Origin: Phytoactinopolyspora alkaliphila
GTDB taxonomy: Bacteria > Actinomycetota > Actinomycetes > Jiangellales > Jiangellaceae
Reading direction: 5' to 3'
DNA: 64,000 nt
NCBI RefSeq assembly: GCF_010550695.1
Contig: NZ_JAAGOB010000001.1
Coordinates: 434,001 to 498,000 of the forward strand
The notes under the pieces are model-generated. The model searched no databases and was not told the origin of the DNA. It saw nothing but the letters and a program-made list of their open reading frames with translations. This document shows positions 7,761 to 16,719 of the stretch, in pieces; within the stretch, counting starts at the first letter, position 1, and each line of letters begins with the position of its first letter. A program made the position numbers and the translations under genes.

Positions 7761-9883
7761 GCGGCGACACTCTGGAGAACGACCATCGCCCGGCCGGTCA
7801 CGCCGACGGCCGAGCCCGCCTTGACCGGCTCGCTGCCCGGATCAGCCGCGTCGCCGGGGACGGCGGTGTCGAGCACCAGCTGCCACGCGCCTCCGTACTC
7901 GGGATCGGGCAGCGTGAAGTCCACCCGCTCGTCGTGCGCGTTGAAGCACAGGAGGAAGGAGTCGTCGATCACGCGCTGGCCGCGGACGTCCAGGCCGGCG
8001 ATGCCGTGGCCGTTGAGGAACACCGTGACCGATCTGCCGAACCCGCTGTCCCAGTCCTCGTCGCTCATGCCGGTGCCGTCGGGGCGGAACCAGTCGATGT
8101 CCGGCACCCGCTCCGCCTCGCGCTGGGGCACCGGCCGTCCGTCGAAGAATCGGCGGCGGCGGAATACCGGGTGGTCCGCACGCAGCGAGACCAGGCGGCG
8201 AGTGAACTCCAGCAGCCCGGCGTCGGCACTGTCCCAGGCGATCCAGGTGATCTCGTTGTCCTGGCAGAAGCCGTTGTTGTTGCCGTTCTGAGTGCGGCCG
8301 AGCTCGTCGCCGTGACAGATCATCGGCACCCCCTGGGACAGCAGCAAGGTGGTCAGGAAGTTGCGTTGCTGCCGCGCGCGAACGGCGTTGATCTCGGGGT
8401 CGTCGGTGTGGCCTTCCGTGCCGCAGTTCCACGACCGGTTGTGGCTTTCGCCGTCATTGTTGTCCTCGCCGTTGGCCTCGTTGTGCTTCTCGTTGTACGA
8501 GACCAGGTCACGCAGGGTGAAGCCGTCGTGCGCGGTGACGAAGTTGATCGAGGCGACCGGACGGCGCGCCGAGCGCTCGTAGAGGTCGGCCGAGCCGGTG
8601 ATCCTGGCGGCGAACTCGCCCAGTGTGGACGGCTCGCCGCGCCAGAAGTCGCGCACGGTGTCCCGGTACTTGCCGTTCCATTCGGTCCACTGCGGCGGGA
8701 ACTTGCCCACCTGGTAGCCCCCTGGGCCGAGGTCCCACGGCTCGGCGATGAGCTTGACCTGGCTCACGGTGGGATCCTGCTGGACCATTTCGAAGAAGGT
8801 CGACAGCCGCTCCACGTCGTAAAACTCCCGTGCCAGAGTGGACGCAAGGTCGAAGCGGAAGCCGTCCACGTGCATCTCGGTGACCCAGTACCGCAGCGAA
8901 TCCATGATCAGCTGCAGGGTGTGGGGATGGAGGACGTTCAGGGAGTTCCCGGTGCCGGTGTAGTCCATGTAATACCGCTTGTCGTCCTCGACGGTCCGGT
9001 AGTACGCCGCATTGTCGATGCCGCGGAAGGACAACGTGGGGCCCAGGTGGTTTCCCTCGGCGGTGTGGTTGTACACGACATCGAGGATGACCTCGATGCC
9101 GGCCGCGTGGAGTTCCCGCACCATGGCCTTGAAATCCTGGACCTGGCCGCCCGGCGTGGAGCTGGAGCTGTACTTGGGGTCAGGGGCGAAGAAGCCGATG
9201 GTGTTGTAGCCCCAGTAGTTGGCCAGCCCCTTGTCCTGCAGCGTGGAGTCATCGGCGAAGTGGTGCACCGGCATCAGCTCGATCGCGGTGACCCCAAGCG
9301 AGGTCAGATATTCGATCATCACCGGGTGGGCGATCGCGGCGTAGGTGCCCCGGATCTCCTCCGGGATGTGCGGGTGAGTCTGAGTCAGGCCCTTGACGTG
9401 CGCCTCGTAGATCACCGTCTCCGTATACTCGTGGCCCGGCGGGCGGTCCACGCCCCAGTCGAAGAACGGGTTGATGACGACGGACTTGGGCATCAGACGC
9501 GCGGAGTCGTCGTCGTTGCGGCTGTCCGGGTCGCCGAAGTTGTAGCTGAACAGGGTCTGGCCCCAGCCGAACGTACCGTCGATCGCCTTGGCATAGGGAT
9601 CGAGCAGGAGCTTCGCCGGATTACAGCGGTGCCCGCTGCCAGGGTCGTACGGCCCATGGACGCGGAACCCGTAACGCTGTCCCGGCTCGACCCCGGGCAG
9701 GAAACCGTGCCAGACGAAACCGTCCACCTCGGTCAACGGCACCCGGGTCTCCGCGTCGTCGGCATCGAAAAGGCACAGCTCGACCTGATCGGCGATCTCG
9801 CTGAACAGCGCGAAGTTGGTGCCCGAGCCGTCGTACGTCGCGCCCAGCGGATATGCCTCGCCTGGCCAGACCTCGCTGCTCAT
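7757..9883 (-). CDS. treX: Glycogen debranching enzyme (isoamylase type, TreX/GlgX)
   Basis: A GH13 debranching enzyme of 708 residues that hydrolyses alpha-1,6 branches of glycogen and supplies linear chains to TreY. The carbohydrate-binding N-terminal domain has GEAYPLGATYDGSGTNFALF. The barrel contains VILDVVYNHTAEGNHLGPTL, the nucleophile in VDGFRFDLASTL and the acid Glu in LIAEPWDLGPGGYQVG. NFVTAHDGFTLRDLVSYNEK and SQGVPMICHGDELGRTQ follow. I start it at MSSEVWPGEAYPLG because this is where family similarity begins and a GGAG lies ten bases upstream; the frame stays open 25 codons further. It is the first gene of the trehalose operon. Confidence 0.95.
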   Translation of the reverse strand: MSSEVWPGEAYPLGATYDGSGTNFALFSEIADQVELCLFDADDAETRVPLTEVDGFVWHGFLPGVEPGQRYGFRVHGPYDPGSGHRCNPAKLLLDPYAKAIDGTFGWGQTLFSYNFGDPDSRNDDDSARLMPKSVVINPFFDWGVDRPPGHEYTETVIYEAHVKGLTQTHPHIPEEIRGTYAAIAHPVMIEYLTSLGVTAIELMPVHHFADDSTLQDKGLANYWGYNTIGFFAPDPKYSSSSTPGGQVQDFKAMVRELHAAGIEVILDVVYNHTAEGNHLGPTLSFRGIDNAAYYRTVEDDKRYYMDYTGTGNSLNVLHPHTLQLIMDSLRYWVTEMHVDGFRFDLASTLAREFYDVERLSTFFEMVQQDPTVSQVKLIAEPWDLGPGGYQVGKFPPQWTEWNGKYRDTVRDFWRGEPSTLGEFAARITGSADLYERSARRPVASINFVTAHDGFTLRDLVSYNEKHNEANGEDNNDGESHNRSWNCGTEGHTDDPEINAVRARQQRNFLTTLLLSQGVPMICHGDELGRTQNGNNNGFCQDNEITWIAWDSADAGLLEFTRRLVSLRADHPVFRRRRFFDGRPVPQREAERVPDIDWFRPDGTGMSDEDWDSGFGRSVTVFLNGHGIAGLDVRGQRVIDDSFLLCFNAHDERVDFTLPDPEYGGAWQLVLDTAVPGDAADPGSEPVKAGSAVGVTGRAMVVLQSVAA

Positions 9884-9983
9884 GTCCCGGGCGCTCCATA
9901 TCGTCGGCGGCATCGTGGTGGGTGGGACCATGAAGGTTCCCACCCACCGGCAGTTCAATCACCAAATGCGCCGACGTTCCGGA

Positions 9984-10562
9984 TCAGCAGTACGGGGGAG
10001 CGGCGCCGACGTTCGAGACGTAGCGGGCCGACACCCACTGCCCGCCGCCGTCACCGGTGAGCTGGTACCAGCGGGCGTTGCCATCGATCTTCTGATTGTC
10101 GACCTTGCAGACGATGGGGAGCACGATGCCGCGCGGGGCGGAGCTGACCTTGAGGTTGGCGGTGCTGGGGCCGCTGCGAACGGCGAGCGACTTCTGCGCG
10201 ATCACCTTGCCGCTGTACTCCCTGCCGTCACCGCAGAACCGGGGGGCTTTGCCGACGTTGGAGACGTAGCGGGCGGTCACCCAATTGCCGTTGGCGAGCT
10301 TGTACCACAGGTCGTTGCCGCCGACCCTGGGCCCGATTACCTTGCACTGCAGCTTGACCGTTGTGCCCCGGCTGAGCGATCCGGCCTTCGCCGAGGCACC
10401 CGTGGGAGCACTCCTGACGTTCAGCGACGAGGCCGTGACCTTGCCCTCGTAGGGAGCGTGCGAGGCCTGTGCGAGCGGTGCCGTCGCTATCATCCCCAGG
10501 GGGATGACGGTGGCAGCACCAACCGCGACCGCGAGCTTGCGTACACGATGCCTGATGTTCAT
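9984..10562 (-). CDS. Secreted protein with two bacterial SH3-like repeats
   Basis: A 192-residue exported protein. The signal peptide runs to about residue 34 (RRH-type basic start, then AVAVGAATVIPLGMIATAPL, cleavage near AQASHA). The mature part is two SH3b-like repeats, KVTASSLNVRSAPTGASAK... and KVIAQKSLAVRSGPSTANLK.... Each closes with WVxARYVSNVGxAPxxC. Each repeat carries an internal Cys (LQCKV, PIVCKV) and a terminal Cys, probably a disulfide. SH3b modules usually bind peptidoglycan or cell-wall peptide. The start is fixed by AGGAGG seven bases upstream. No enzyme domain is attached. It is divergent from the dipeptidyl-peptidase-like gene. Confidence 0.8.
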   Translation of the reverse strand: MNIRHRVRKLAVAVGAATVIPLGMIATAPLAQASHAPYEGKVTASSLNVRSAPTGASAKAGSLSRGTTVKLQCKVIGPRVGGNDLWYKLANGNWVTARYVSNVGKAPRFCGDGREYSGKVIAQKSLAVRSGPSTANLKVSSAPRGIVLPIVCKVDNQKIDGNARWYQLTGDGGGQWVSARYVSNVGAAPPYC

Positions 10563-10755
10563 AGTGGACCTCCTGACGTCGCCGGCCACACCCAGGCGGC
10601 CGGTCTCTCGGCATCTCACTGAAGAACACGCCTGAGGGTGTGGTTCGGTTGCACCGCGCCACCCGGCGTTCGCTCCATCACATGTCGGGCGCGCTCGCTC
10701 GGACGTAGGACAGCTGTCTGATGACACGCTTTCCGCTCGTCGCTACTGTCCGAGC

Positions 10756-12924
10756 ATGATGAGATCGCCGGAGTTGCGTGGAATGCGCCGTCGGATACCC
10801 GCAGGAGCGGCGGCGATCACCGCCGGAGTGCTCGCGGCAGGGATGCTGACCGCCGCGGGCGCCCAGGCCGCCCCACAGGACACCGAGCCCGCCGCGGACG
10901 CCGACACGGCCGCATCCGGGCCGGTCTTCGTCGACGGCATGGCTCAGCCGGTGTTCGAGGAGCCATGGGTGCGGCACGAGCTCTGGGTGGAGACCGAGTT
11001 CGACAGCGACGGCGACGGCAAGCGGGATCGGATGCACGTCGAGGTGGCCCGGCCCAGCGAGACCGAGACCGGCGACCTGACTGTCCCCGTGGTCTACGAG
11101 ACCAGCCCGTACTACTCCGGCTCGGCGTCCACGCAGTCCCGGTACTTCTGGGACGTCAACCACGAACTCGGAGAGAAGCCGCCGCTTCGCGAGTCCCCTC
11201 CGCCCATCAGTGCACCCGGGGGCACCAGCCCGATCATCTCGAACAGCCATGTCAGTACCTGGGTGCCGCGTGGGTTCGCCGTGGTGCATTCGGAGTCTCC
11301 GGGCACCGGCTTGTCGCAGGGGTGCCCAACGGTCGGCGGCAGCAACGAGTCCCTCGCGCCGAAGGCGGTGGTGGACTGGCTCAACGGCCGCGCGACGGGC
11401 TACACGAGCGCCGACGGCGACGAGGAGGTCGACGCGTACTGGTCGACCGGCAAGGTCGGGATGACGGGGACGTCGTACAACGGGACGCTTCCGCTGGCTG
11501 CGGCCACCACCGGCGTCGACGGCCTGGAGGCCATCATCCCGGTGGCGCCGAACACGTCGTACTACCACTACTACCGCTCCAATGGCCTGGTGCGGAACCC
11601 GGGCGGATGGCTCGGCGAGGACGTCGACTACCTGTTCGACTACATCAACAGCGGCGACCCGGACAATCGTCAGTACTGCATCGACACGTATCGGGATCAG
11701 ATGCAGGCCGAGCACGATCGGGTGACCGGTGACTACAACGAGTTCTGGGCCGAGCGTGACTACCTGAACCAGCTCGATGACCTCGAGGCGGCCACCCTGA
11801 TGGCGCACGCGTTCAACGACTGGAACGTGATGCCCGAGCACAGCGTGCGGATCTCGGAGGCGCTCAAAGAGCGCGGCGTTCCTGTCCAGGAGTACTTCCA
11901 CCAGGGCGGTCACGGTGGTGCTCCGCCGCACGAGATGATGAACCGCTGGTTCAGCCGGTATCTCTACGGCGTGGAGAACGGCGTCGAGGACGACCCGCGG
12001 CGAGCCTGGATCGTGCGCAACGAGACCGGCGCGAGCACCCTGACCCCGTACGACGACTATCCGAACCCGGCCGCGGCGACGGTGACGCTCAATCTGCAGG
12101 CGGGTGGCGCATCGGTGGGCGGCATGACATCCCTGGCCAAGCCCGGGACGGAGCGCGAGACCCTGGTCGACGCCGGGAACGCCGCATGCAACGCCGGCAC
12201 GCTCGCCACCCAGGAGTCGCAGCACCGGCTGCTCTACACCACGCCGGTGTTCGACGAGGACGTGCACATCTCCGGCACACCGACGGTCACGGTGCGCATG
12301 GCGTCGAGCAAGGACCGGGCGAACCTGTCGGCGGCTCTGGTCCGGCTGCCGTGGACCGGAGCCTCCGGATGCACGTCGAGCACTCGAAGTTCGAGTACCA
12401 GCGTGGTCACCCGCGGGTGGGCCGATCCGCTCAACCGGACCTCCCTCAGCGAGGAGGACCCGATGGAGCCGGGTGAGTTCGTCGACGTGACCTTCCCCTT
12501 GCAGCCCGACGACCAGGTGATCCCCGCCGGGCGCCAGCTGGGCCTGATGATCTACTCGACCGATCCGGAGTTCACGATCCGGCCGCAGCCGGGCACCGAG
12601 CTGACCATCGACCTCACAGCCACCTCGGTAGAGCTGCCGGTGGTGGGCGGGCCGCTCGCGATGCCGGTGTGCACGGAGGACGACGACCGGGCGACGGTGG
12701 TGATCGGCGGCGTCGACAGCGGCGTCCCCAACCACGCGCTGGCCGGGTCCTGTACCGTCAACCACCACATTCTCGACGGCGAGCACTGGGATAACCATGG
12801 CGAGTTCGTCCGGCATGCGAGCGACGTCGCGGACCAGCTGCGAGCTGCCTCGGTCATCACCGCCCGGGAACGCGCGGCCATCGTCAGCGCCGCTGCCCGT
12901 TCAGCAGTGGGGCGAGGCCGCTGA
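10756..12924 (+). CDS. Secreted X-Pro dipeptidyl-peptidase / CocE-type serine hydrolase
   Basis: A 722-residue alpha/beta hydrolase of the S15 type. A signal peptide (RRRIPAGAAAITAGVLAAGM, cleavage near AQAAP) indicates export. VRHELWVETEFDSDGDGKRD opens the catalytic domain. The nucleophile serine is in GMTGTSYNGTLPLAAAT, the acid probably in HAFNDWNVMPEH and the histidine in YFHQGGHGGAPP. The C-terminal jelly-roll region (HISGTPTVTVRMASSKDRAN, IYSTDPEFTIRP) is the usual X-Pro dipeptidyl-peptidase C-domain. Substrates should be peptides with proline at position 2, though cocaine-esterase-like acyl substrates are possible. An ATG at 10783 with GGAG ten bases upstream is an equally good start. 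Confidence 0.88.
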   Translation: MMRSPELRGMRRRIPAGAAAITAGVLAAGMLTAAGAQAAPQDTEPAADADTAASGPVFVDGMAQPVFEEPWVRHELWVETEFDSDGDGKRDRMHVEVARPSETETGDLTVPVVYETSPYYSGSASTQSRYFWDVNHELGEKPPLRESPPPISAPGGTSPIISNSHVSTWVPRGFAVVHSESPGTGLSQGCPTVGGSNESLAPKAVVDWLNGRATGYTSADGDEEVDAYWSTGKVGMTGTSYNGTLPLAAATTGVDGLEAIIPVAPNTSYYHYYRSNGLVRNPGGWLGEDVDYLFDYINSGDPDNRQYCIDTYRDQMQAEHDRVTGDYNEFWAERDYLNQLDDLEAATLMAHAFNDWNVMPEHSVRISEALKERGVPVQEYFHQGGHGGAPPHEMMNRWFSRYLYGVENGVEDDPRRAWIVRNETGASTLTPYDDYPNPAAATVTLNLQAGGASVGGMTSLAKPGTERETLVDAGNAACNAGTLATQESQHRLLYTTPVFDEDVHISGTPTVTVRMASSKDRANLSAALVRLPWTGASGCTSSTRSSSTSVVTRGWADPLNRTSLSEEDPMEPGEFVDVTFPLQPDDQVIPAGRQLGLMIYSTDPEFTIRPQPGTELTIDLTATSVELPVVGGPLAMPVCTEDDDRATVVIGGVDSGVPNHALAGSCTVNHHILDGEHWDNHGEFVRHASDVADQLRAASVITARERAAIVSAAARSAVGRGR

Positions 12925-12945
12925 TATCCTCCTTTACTGTTACAT

Positions 12946-12966
12946 TTGATCACGTTGAGTGATCAA
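12946..12966. promoter_or_regulatory. Inverted repeat upstream of the PPOX gene
   Basis: TTGATCA-N7-TTGATCA as a dyad (arms 12946-12952 and 12960-12966) lies in an AT-richer stretch between the dipeptidyl-peptidase-like gene and the PPOX gene, about 48 bases before the ATG. It could be an operator or a weak terminator hairpin. No T-run follows, so I favour an operator. Confidence 0.35.
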
Positions 12967-13013
12967 TTCGGTGGGGCTGCGACAGGCCTGGGCGGGCTTG
13001 GAGGTTCGTGATC

Positions 13014-13664
13014 ATGACACACCCGGATGCGGGCATAGGCGAAGATCGTCCCGGTTCGGCTGGTGAACACGCGCTTCAGGAAGCCTGCGGCACGCGAGAC
13101 CGGGCGGATCGGTTCTATCGCGAACAGATGTCGGACCGGGTGAACGAGCACATGCGGGAGTTCATCTCACGCATGGAGATGGTCTTCGTCGGCACCTCGG
13201 ACGCCGGGGGTGAATGCGACGTGACGTTCCGGGCCGGGCCGGCCGGGTTCGTCCGGGTCCTCGACTCGACCACCCTCGCGTGGCCCGAGTACCGCGGCAA
13301 CGGCGTGCTCGCCAGCGCGGGCAACATGACGGAGAACCCGCATGTCGGCCTGTTGTTCATGGACTTCGTCCAGGATCTCGTCGGGTTGCACGTGAACGGG
13401 GCGGCATCGCTGGTCGCGGCAGAGGAGTTCCGCGCCCGGTACCCGGAAGTGGACGTAGACACCGACATCCCGGGACGCCGGCCGGAGCGCTGGGTGGTCG
13501 TGGACGTCGAGGAAGCGTATATCCACTGCTCGAAACATGTCCCCCGAATGGTGCCCGTGCCGCGGACACGCGCATGGGGGACCGACGACCGCAAGAAGAA
13601 GGGCGGCGACGCCTTCGGGGTGGCCGCAGAACGCGGACTCAGAACAGCCAGCGCGTCGCGCTGA
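13014..13664 (+). CDS. Pyridoxamine 5'-phosphate oxidase-family (PPOX) protein
   Basis: A 216-residue flavin-binding split-barrel protein. The core runs FISRMEMVFVGTSDAGGECD, VLDSTTLAWPEYRGNGVLAS, ENPHVGLLFMDF and LHVNGAASLV. The C-terminal half has WVVVDVEEAYIHCSKHVPRM, the helix that often carries cofactor contacts. This subgroup usually binds FMN and acts on small molecules of unknown identity; it is not the pdxH enzyme. The start is chosen at ATG 13014 because GGAGG sits nine bases upstream; the GTG at 13008 would be too close to it. Confidence 0.8.
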   Translation: MTHPDAGIGEDRPGSAGEHALQEACGTRDRADRFYREQMSDRVNEHMREFISRMEMVFVGTSDAGGECDVTFRAGPAGFVRVLDSTTLAWPEYRGNGVLASAGNMTENPHVGLLFMDFVQDLVGLHVNGAASLVAAEEFRARYPEVDVDTDIPGRRPERWVVVDVEEAYIHCSKHVPRMVPVPRTRAWGTDDRKKKGGDAFGVAAERGLRTASASR

Positions 13665-13698
13665 CCGCGGGAGCCGGCTGCTGGATAGAGTCGGCACC

Positions 13699-14190
13699 GT
13701 GAGTGACGCGCAGTCCAGCAGATCCAAGAGCCGGCAGGGCCGGCTCGGCCGGCTGGCGGGTGCGGTCACCGGGCGAGTGGTCGAGACGATCGATCCGGAC
13801 TCCGTCATCGAGCACGTCGACGTCGACGCCCTGCTCGACCGGGTGGACGTGAACCGCCTTCTCGATCGCATCGACGTCAACCGGCTGCTTGAGCGAGTGG
13901 ACGTGGACCGGCTCATGGATCGAGTGGATGTGAACCGTCTGGTCGCCCGGGTGGATCTCGACGCCGCGTTGGAGAACGTCGACCTGGAAGCAGCTGTCCG
14001 GCGGGCCGGTGTGCCGGAGATCGTGGCGGAAAGCACCGGGCGAGTGGCCGGGTCCGCCCTGGATCTTGCTCGCCGGCAGATCGTCGGCCTCGACGTCGTC
14101 GTCGACCGTCTGGTCAACCGTCTCCTTCGCCGCGATCCCGAGGAGCAGCCGTGGGGTCCGCCCCGGCTTTCCGGGGAGCGCCCGGCATGA
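13699..14190 (+). CDS. Nonapeptide-repeat protein of unknown function
   Basis: A 163-residue protein of which I recognise no named family. A basic N-terminus (SKSRQGRLGRLAGAVTGRVV) is followed by seven back-to-back nine-residue repeats at residues 40-102, with consensus [VI]D[VL][DN]xL[LM][DE]R. Next comes a helical segment (AAVRRAGVPEIVAESTGRVA) and a C-terminal LDVVVDRLVNRLLRR. The repeats look like a regular amphipathic or solenoid helix-turn structure. The start is a GTG after a weak ribosome-binding site. The stop overlaps the ATG of the RDD membrane protein (ATGA), so the two are coupled. The long acidic/basic repeat may be a scaffold for that partner; this is inference. Confidence 0.75.
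   Translation: MSDAQSSRSKSRQGRLGRLAGAVTGRVVETIDPDSVIEHVDVDALLDRVDVNRLLDRIDVNRLLERVDVDRLMDRVDVNRLVARVDLDAALENVDLEAAVRRAGVPEIVAESTGRVAGSALDLARRQIVGLDVVVDRLVNRLLRRDPEEQPWGPPRLSGERPA
13816..14004 (+). repeat. Seven tandem 27-bp units encoding a nonapeptide repeat
   Basis: Seven consecutive 27-base units encode VDVDALLDR, VDVNRLLDR, IDVNRLLER, VDVDRLMDR, VDVNRLVAR, VDLDAALEN and VDLEAAVRR. The DNA copies differ at many third positions and the protein pattern is better kept than the bases, suggesting an old, selected protein repeat rather than recent slippage. Confidence 0.9.
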
Positions 14191-14729
14191 CGGTCGTGCC
14201 CAGGCTCCGGGTGACCGGCCACTACGCGGGTGCCGTCAGCCGTGCCGCGGGAGCGGCGCTCGATGTCGCGATCGTGCTCGGTTCGTTCACCGCGGGGGTG
14301 GCCGGGCTGGACCTGCTCGCCCGGGTGGTCGTGGGCGCGTCCCTGGCGAACGACCCAGCTGGCCCGGTGTCGTCCATCGCTCTGGCGATCTGGGCCTTCC
14401 TCTACATGTACATCAGTCTGGCCATCGCGGGCCGCACACCCGGAAAAGGGCTCGTGGGCTTGCGCGTGGTGGCCGCGGACGGTTCGACCTTGCCGGGCCG
14501 GAAGGCGTTGGTGCGCACTCTGGCCTTCCCGCTCAGCGCGGTGATCGCCGGGCTCGGGTTCGCCGGTATCGTCCTCCAGCGTGAACACCGGGCCATGCAC
14601 GACCTCATCGCGGGCACGGCAGTCGTGTACGACTGGGGAGGAAGGGTGGCGGAGCTGCCCGGCCCTCTGTCCGAGTTCCTGGCCCGGCGGGCGGGTGCGG
14701 AGTACACCGCGAAGCCGCCACGGGTCTGA
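14187..14729 (+). CDS. RDD-family membrane protein
   Basis: A 180-residue integral membrane protein of the RDD family. The first membrane helix starts at AAGAALDVAIVLGSFTAG. The second is SSIALAIWAFLYMYISLAIA, followed by the conserved GRTPGKGLVGLRVVAADG and then RTLAFPLSAVIAGLGFAG. QREHRAMHDLIAGTAVVYDW is the family C-terminal signature. The classical R-D-D order is only partly visible. Function is unknown for most members; ion or osmolyte transport has been proposed for some. Translation is coupled to the nonapeptide-repeat protein by ATGA. Confidence 0.85.
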   Translation: MTVVPRLRVTGHYAGAVSRAAGAALDVAIVLGSFTAGVAGLDLLARVVVGASLANDPAGPVSSIALAIWAFLYMYISLAIAGRTPGKGLVGLRVVAADGSTLPGRKALVRTLAFPLSAVIAGLGFAGIVLQREHRAMHDLIAGTAVVYDWGGRVAELPGPLSEFLARRAGAEYTAKPPRV

Positions 14730-15656
14730 TCACCGTCTCCGGTACCGCGATATCGCCACCCCTACGAGGCAGATCGTTCCGCCGGCCATGCTGTAGGCCG
14801 TGGGCACCTCGCTCAGCAGGACCCACGACAGGGCCACCGAGACCGCCGGTACGGCGTACGTGGTCGCGCTGAGCCGTCCGGCATCCATCCGGCGGAGCGC
14901 ATAGGCCCACGTGGTGAAGCCGATAGCCGTGGGGAACAGGCCGAGGTAGACAGCGGCGAGGACCGAGCCGGCGGAGGCCGCCTGGATCTCGCCGAGAAGC
15001 TGCGGCGCCCAGGGAAGCAGCGCCGCCGTGCCCACGACGCAGCCGAGCCAGGTGGTGGTGAGCACATCGACACGGCGCAGGATGACCTTCTGGATCAGTA
15101 CGCCCGCCGCATACAACAGGGCCGCCAGGAGGCAGAGGAGGACGCCGAGAGAGTCCCGCTCCCCGTCGGATCCGAGCGCGATCACGGCGACCCCGGTGAG
15201 GGCGACCACGGAGCCGAGGATGAGTGGCCGCGGGTACCCCTCGCCGAGGAACATGCCAGCACCGAACGCGATGAGCAGTGGGGCGACGTTCACCAGCAGC
15301 GCCGCCGTGCCCGCATCGACATGGCGTTCCGCGGCGTTCAGGGCGACGGTGTACCCGGCCAGCCACAGAACGCCGTAGGCGACGAGAAGGCCCGCGGACC
15401 GCCTGGGTACCGCCACTCGTGGCCGGCCACGGTGCACCACCAGCATCACGACCGTGAGCGTGGTGGCGGCGACGGCCAGCCGCACGAGCGCCATCGGCGC
15501 GGGGGAGAGTTCGTGGCCGATGCCCCTGATGGCGACGAACGCCGATGCCCACAGGACGACGGTGACGCCCGCCGCAAGTGCGGCCTTGGCGCTGCTTCGC
15601 GACGGGGTGGGTGGGGTGGGGCGAGGCTCGATACGGTCGTCCAGGCGGATGGTCAC
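14730..15656 (-). CDS. EamA/DMT-family metabolite exporter
   Basis: A 308-residue protein with ten predicted membrane helices in two EamA repeats (ALAAGVTVVLWASAFVAIRG near residue 28; GVLLCLLAALLYAAGVLIQK mid-protein). It ends in a positively charged SRYRRR. The second repeat contains YLGLFPTAIGFTTWAYALRR, typical of RhaT/YdcZ-type drug and metabolite transporters. The likely role is proton-driven export of a small metabolite. It is divergent from a LysR regulator across an 82-base gap with LysR-type sites, so that regulator probably controls it. It converges with the RDD gene, with no gap between the stops. Confidence 0.88.
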   Translation of the reverse strand: MTIRLDDRIEPRPTPPTPSRSSAKAALAAGVTVVLWASAFVAIRGIGHELSPAPMALVRLAVAATTLTVVMLVVHRGRPRVAVPRRSAGLLVAYGVLWLAGYTVALNAAERHVDAGTAALLVNVAPLLIAFGAGMFLGEGYPRPLILGSVVALTGVAVIALGSDGERDSLGVLLCLLAALLYAAGVLIQKVILRRVDVLTTTWLGCVVGTAALLPWAPQLLGEIQAASAGSVLAAVYLGLFPTAIGFTTWAYALRRMDAGRLSATTYAVPAVSVALSWVLLSEVPTAYSMAGGTICLVGVAISRYRRR

Positions 15657-15680
15657 GACACCTATCGTGGAACCGCAAAC

Positions 15681-15720
15681 ACTTCAGGACAAGCGATTAT
15701 TACTTCAGGTTCGTTAAGTA
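15681..15720. promoter_or_regulatory. Candidate LysR-regulator sites between exporter and regulator genes
   Basis: Two ACTTCAGG copies (15681-15688 and 15702-15709) are 21 bases apart, two helical turns. The second overlaps a dyad TACTT-N10-AAGTA (15701-15720), close to the T-N11-A form expected for LysR-type regulators. They lie in the shared 82-base promoter region. Binding is inferred. Confidence 0.5.
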
Positions 15721-15738
15721 GCGCTGTATGGTTGGCTC

Positions 15739-16638
15739 ATGCTCGATGTATCTCGCCTTCGCGTGCTGCGCGCCGTCGTCGCCACCGGTTCCATCCGGGC
15801 CAGCGCGGAGTCGCTCGGCTACACCTCCTCCGCGGTCAGCCAGCAGTTGTCGCAGCTCCAGCGGGAGACCGGGCTCCACCTGCTCGAACGGGTCGGCCGC
15901 GGAGTCGAGCCGACCGCCGCGGGCCGGGTGCTGGCCGCCGAAGCTGAAAGCCTGTTCGAGGCGCTCAGCCGGCTGGAGGGTATCGCCGCCGACCTGCGTG
16001 ACGGCCGCGTCGGCAGCCTGTCCATCGGCTACTTCGGCTCGGCCGGGGCCGCGTGGCTGCCTTCCGTGGTCGGCGCGCTGCACACGGATTTTCCCGAGCT
16101 CAGAGTGGACATGCGGATGACCGAGTTCGACACCGGCACGTCCGCGGTACCGGACGTCGACATCTTCGTGGAAGACGCGGCGTCGCGGCGGTCTGCTGAC
16201 GTCGAGGTCCACCGGCTCGCCGACGACCCGTATGTGGCGGTGGTCCCTGTCGGCCATCCGCTCGCCGATCACGCGGAGATCGCCCTGGGTGAGCTGGCGG
16301 CGGAACGGTGGATCGACGCCGACCTCAGCCACGGTGTATGCCGTCAGGTGTTGCTCACCGCGTGCGCGGAAGCGGGGTTCACCCCGGAGTTCGCGGTCGA
16401 GACGCATGATTACCCCACGGCGATCTCGTTCGCGACGACCGGAATCGGCCTGACGGTCCTTCCCGAGCTCGGCCTGGGGGATCTGCCGAGCGGCGTCACG
16501 GCCGTCCGGCTCGTCTCACCCACGCCGGTTCGCCACATCTGCGTCGCGGTCAAGAAGTCCGTCGCCGGGCACCCGGCGGCGTTGCGCATCCTCGAACTCC
16601 TCCGCGCTGAGGTATCAAGAAGCCAAACAGTGACCTGA
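15739..16638 (+). CDS. LysR-family transcriptional regulator
   Basis: A 299-residue LTTR. The N-terminal winged helix (residues 1-60: LRVLRAVVATGSIRASAESL, then TSSAVSQQLSQLQRETGLHL) and ERVGRGVEPTAAGRVL are standard. The substrate-binding domain follows from about residue 92 (GSLSIGYFGSAGAAWLPSVV). It ends in a full-length effector domain. The ATG is 82 bases from the divergent EamA exporter, the usual layout of a regulator next to its target. The effector is unknown. Confidence 0.92.
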   Translation: MLDVSRLRVLRAVVATGSIRASAESLGYTSSAVSQQLSQLQRETGLHLLERVGRGVEPTAAGRVLAAEAESLFEALSRLEGIAADLRDGRVGSLSIGYFGSAGAAWLPSVVGALHTDFPELRVDMRMTEFDTGTSAVPDVDIFVEDAASRRSADVEVHRLADDPYVAVVPVGHPLADHAEIALGELAAERWIDADLSHGVCRQVLLTACAEAGFTPEFAVETHDYPTAISFATTGIGLTVLPELGLGDLPSGVTAVRLVSPTPVRHICVAVKKSVAGHPAALRILELLRAEVSRSQTVT

Positions 16639-16719
16639 CGGTGATGTTTCGAGACGCCGTCTTCGGGCACTCTTGATGTATCGGCCAATGTGGTGAGACG
16701 TCCCGTGAGGAGAGTAGCG

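Noticed and set aside
7934-10060. A 708-codon plus-strand frame opposite treX
   Set aside because: It mirrors the third-position GC pattern of treX, which has all GH13 motifs; no ribosome-binding site or motif supports it.
10678-12816. A 712-codon minus-strand frame opposite the dipeptidyl-peptidase-like gene
   Set aside because: Shadow of a gene with signal peptide and catalytic triad; the antisense protein has no recognisable features.
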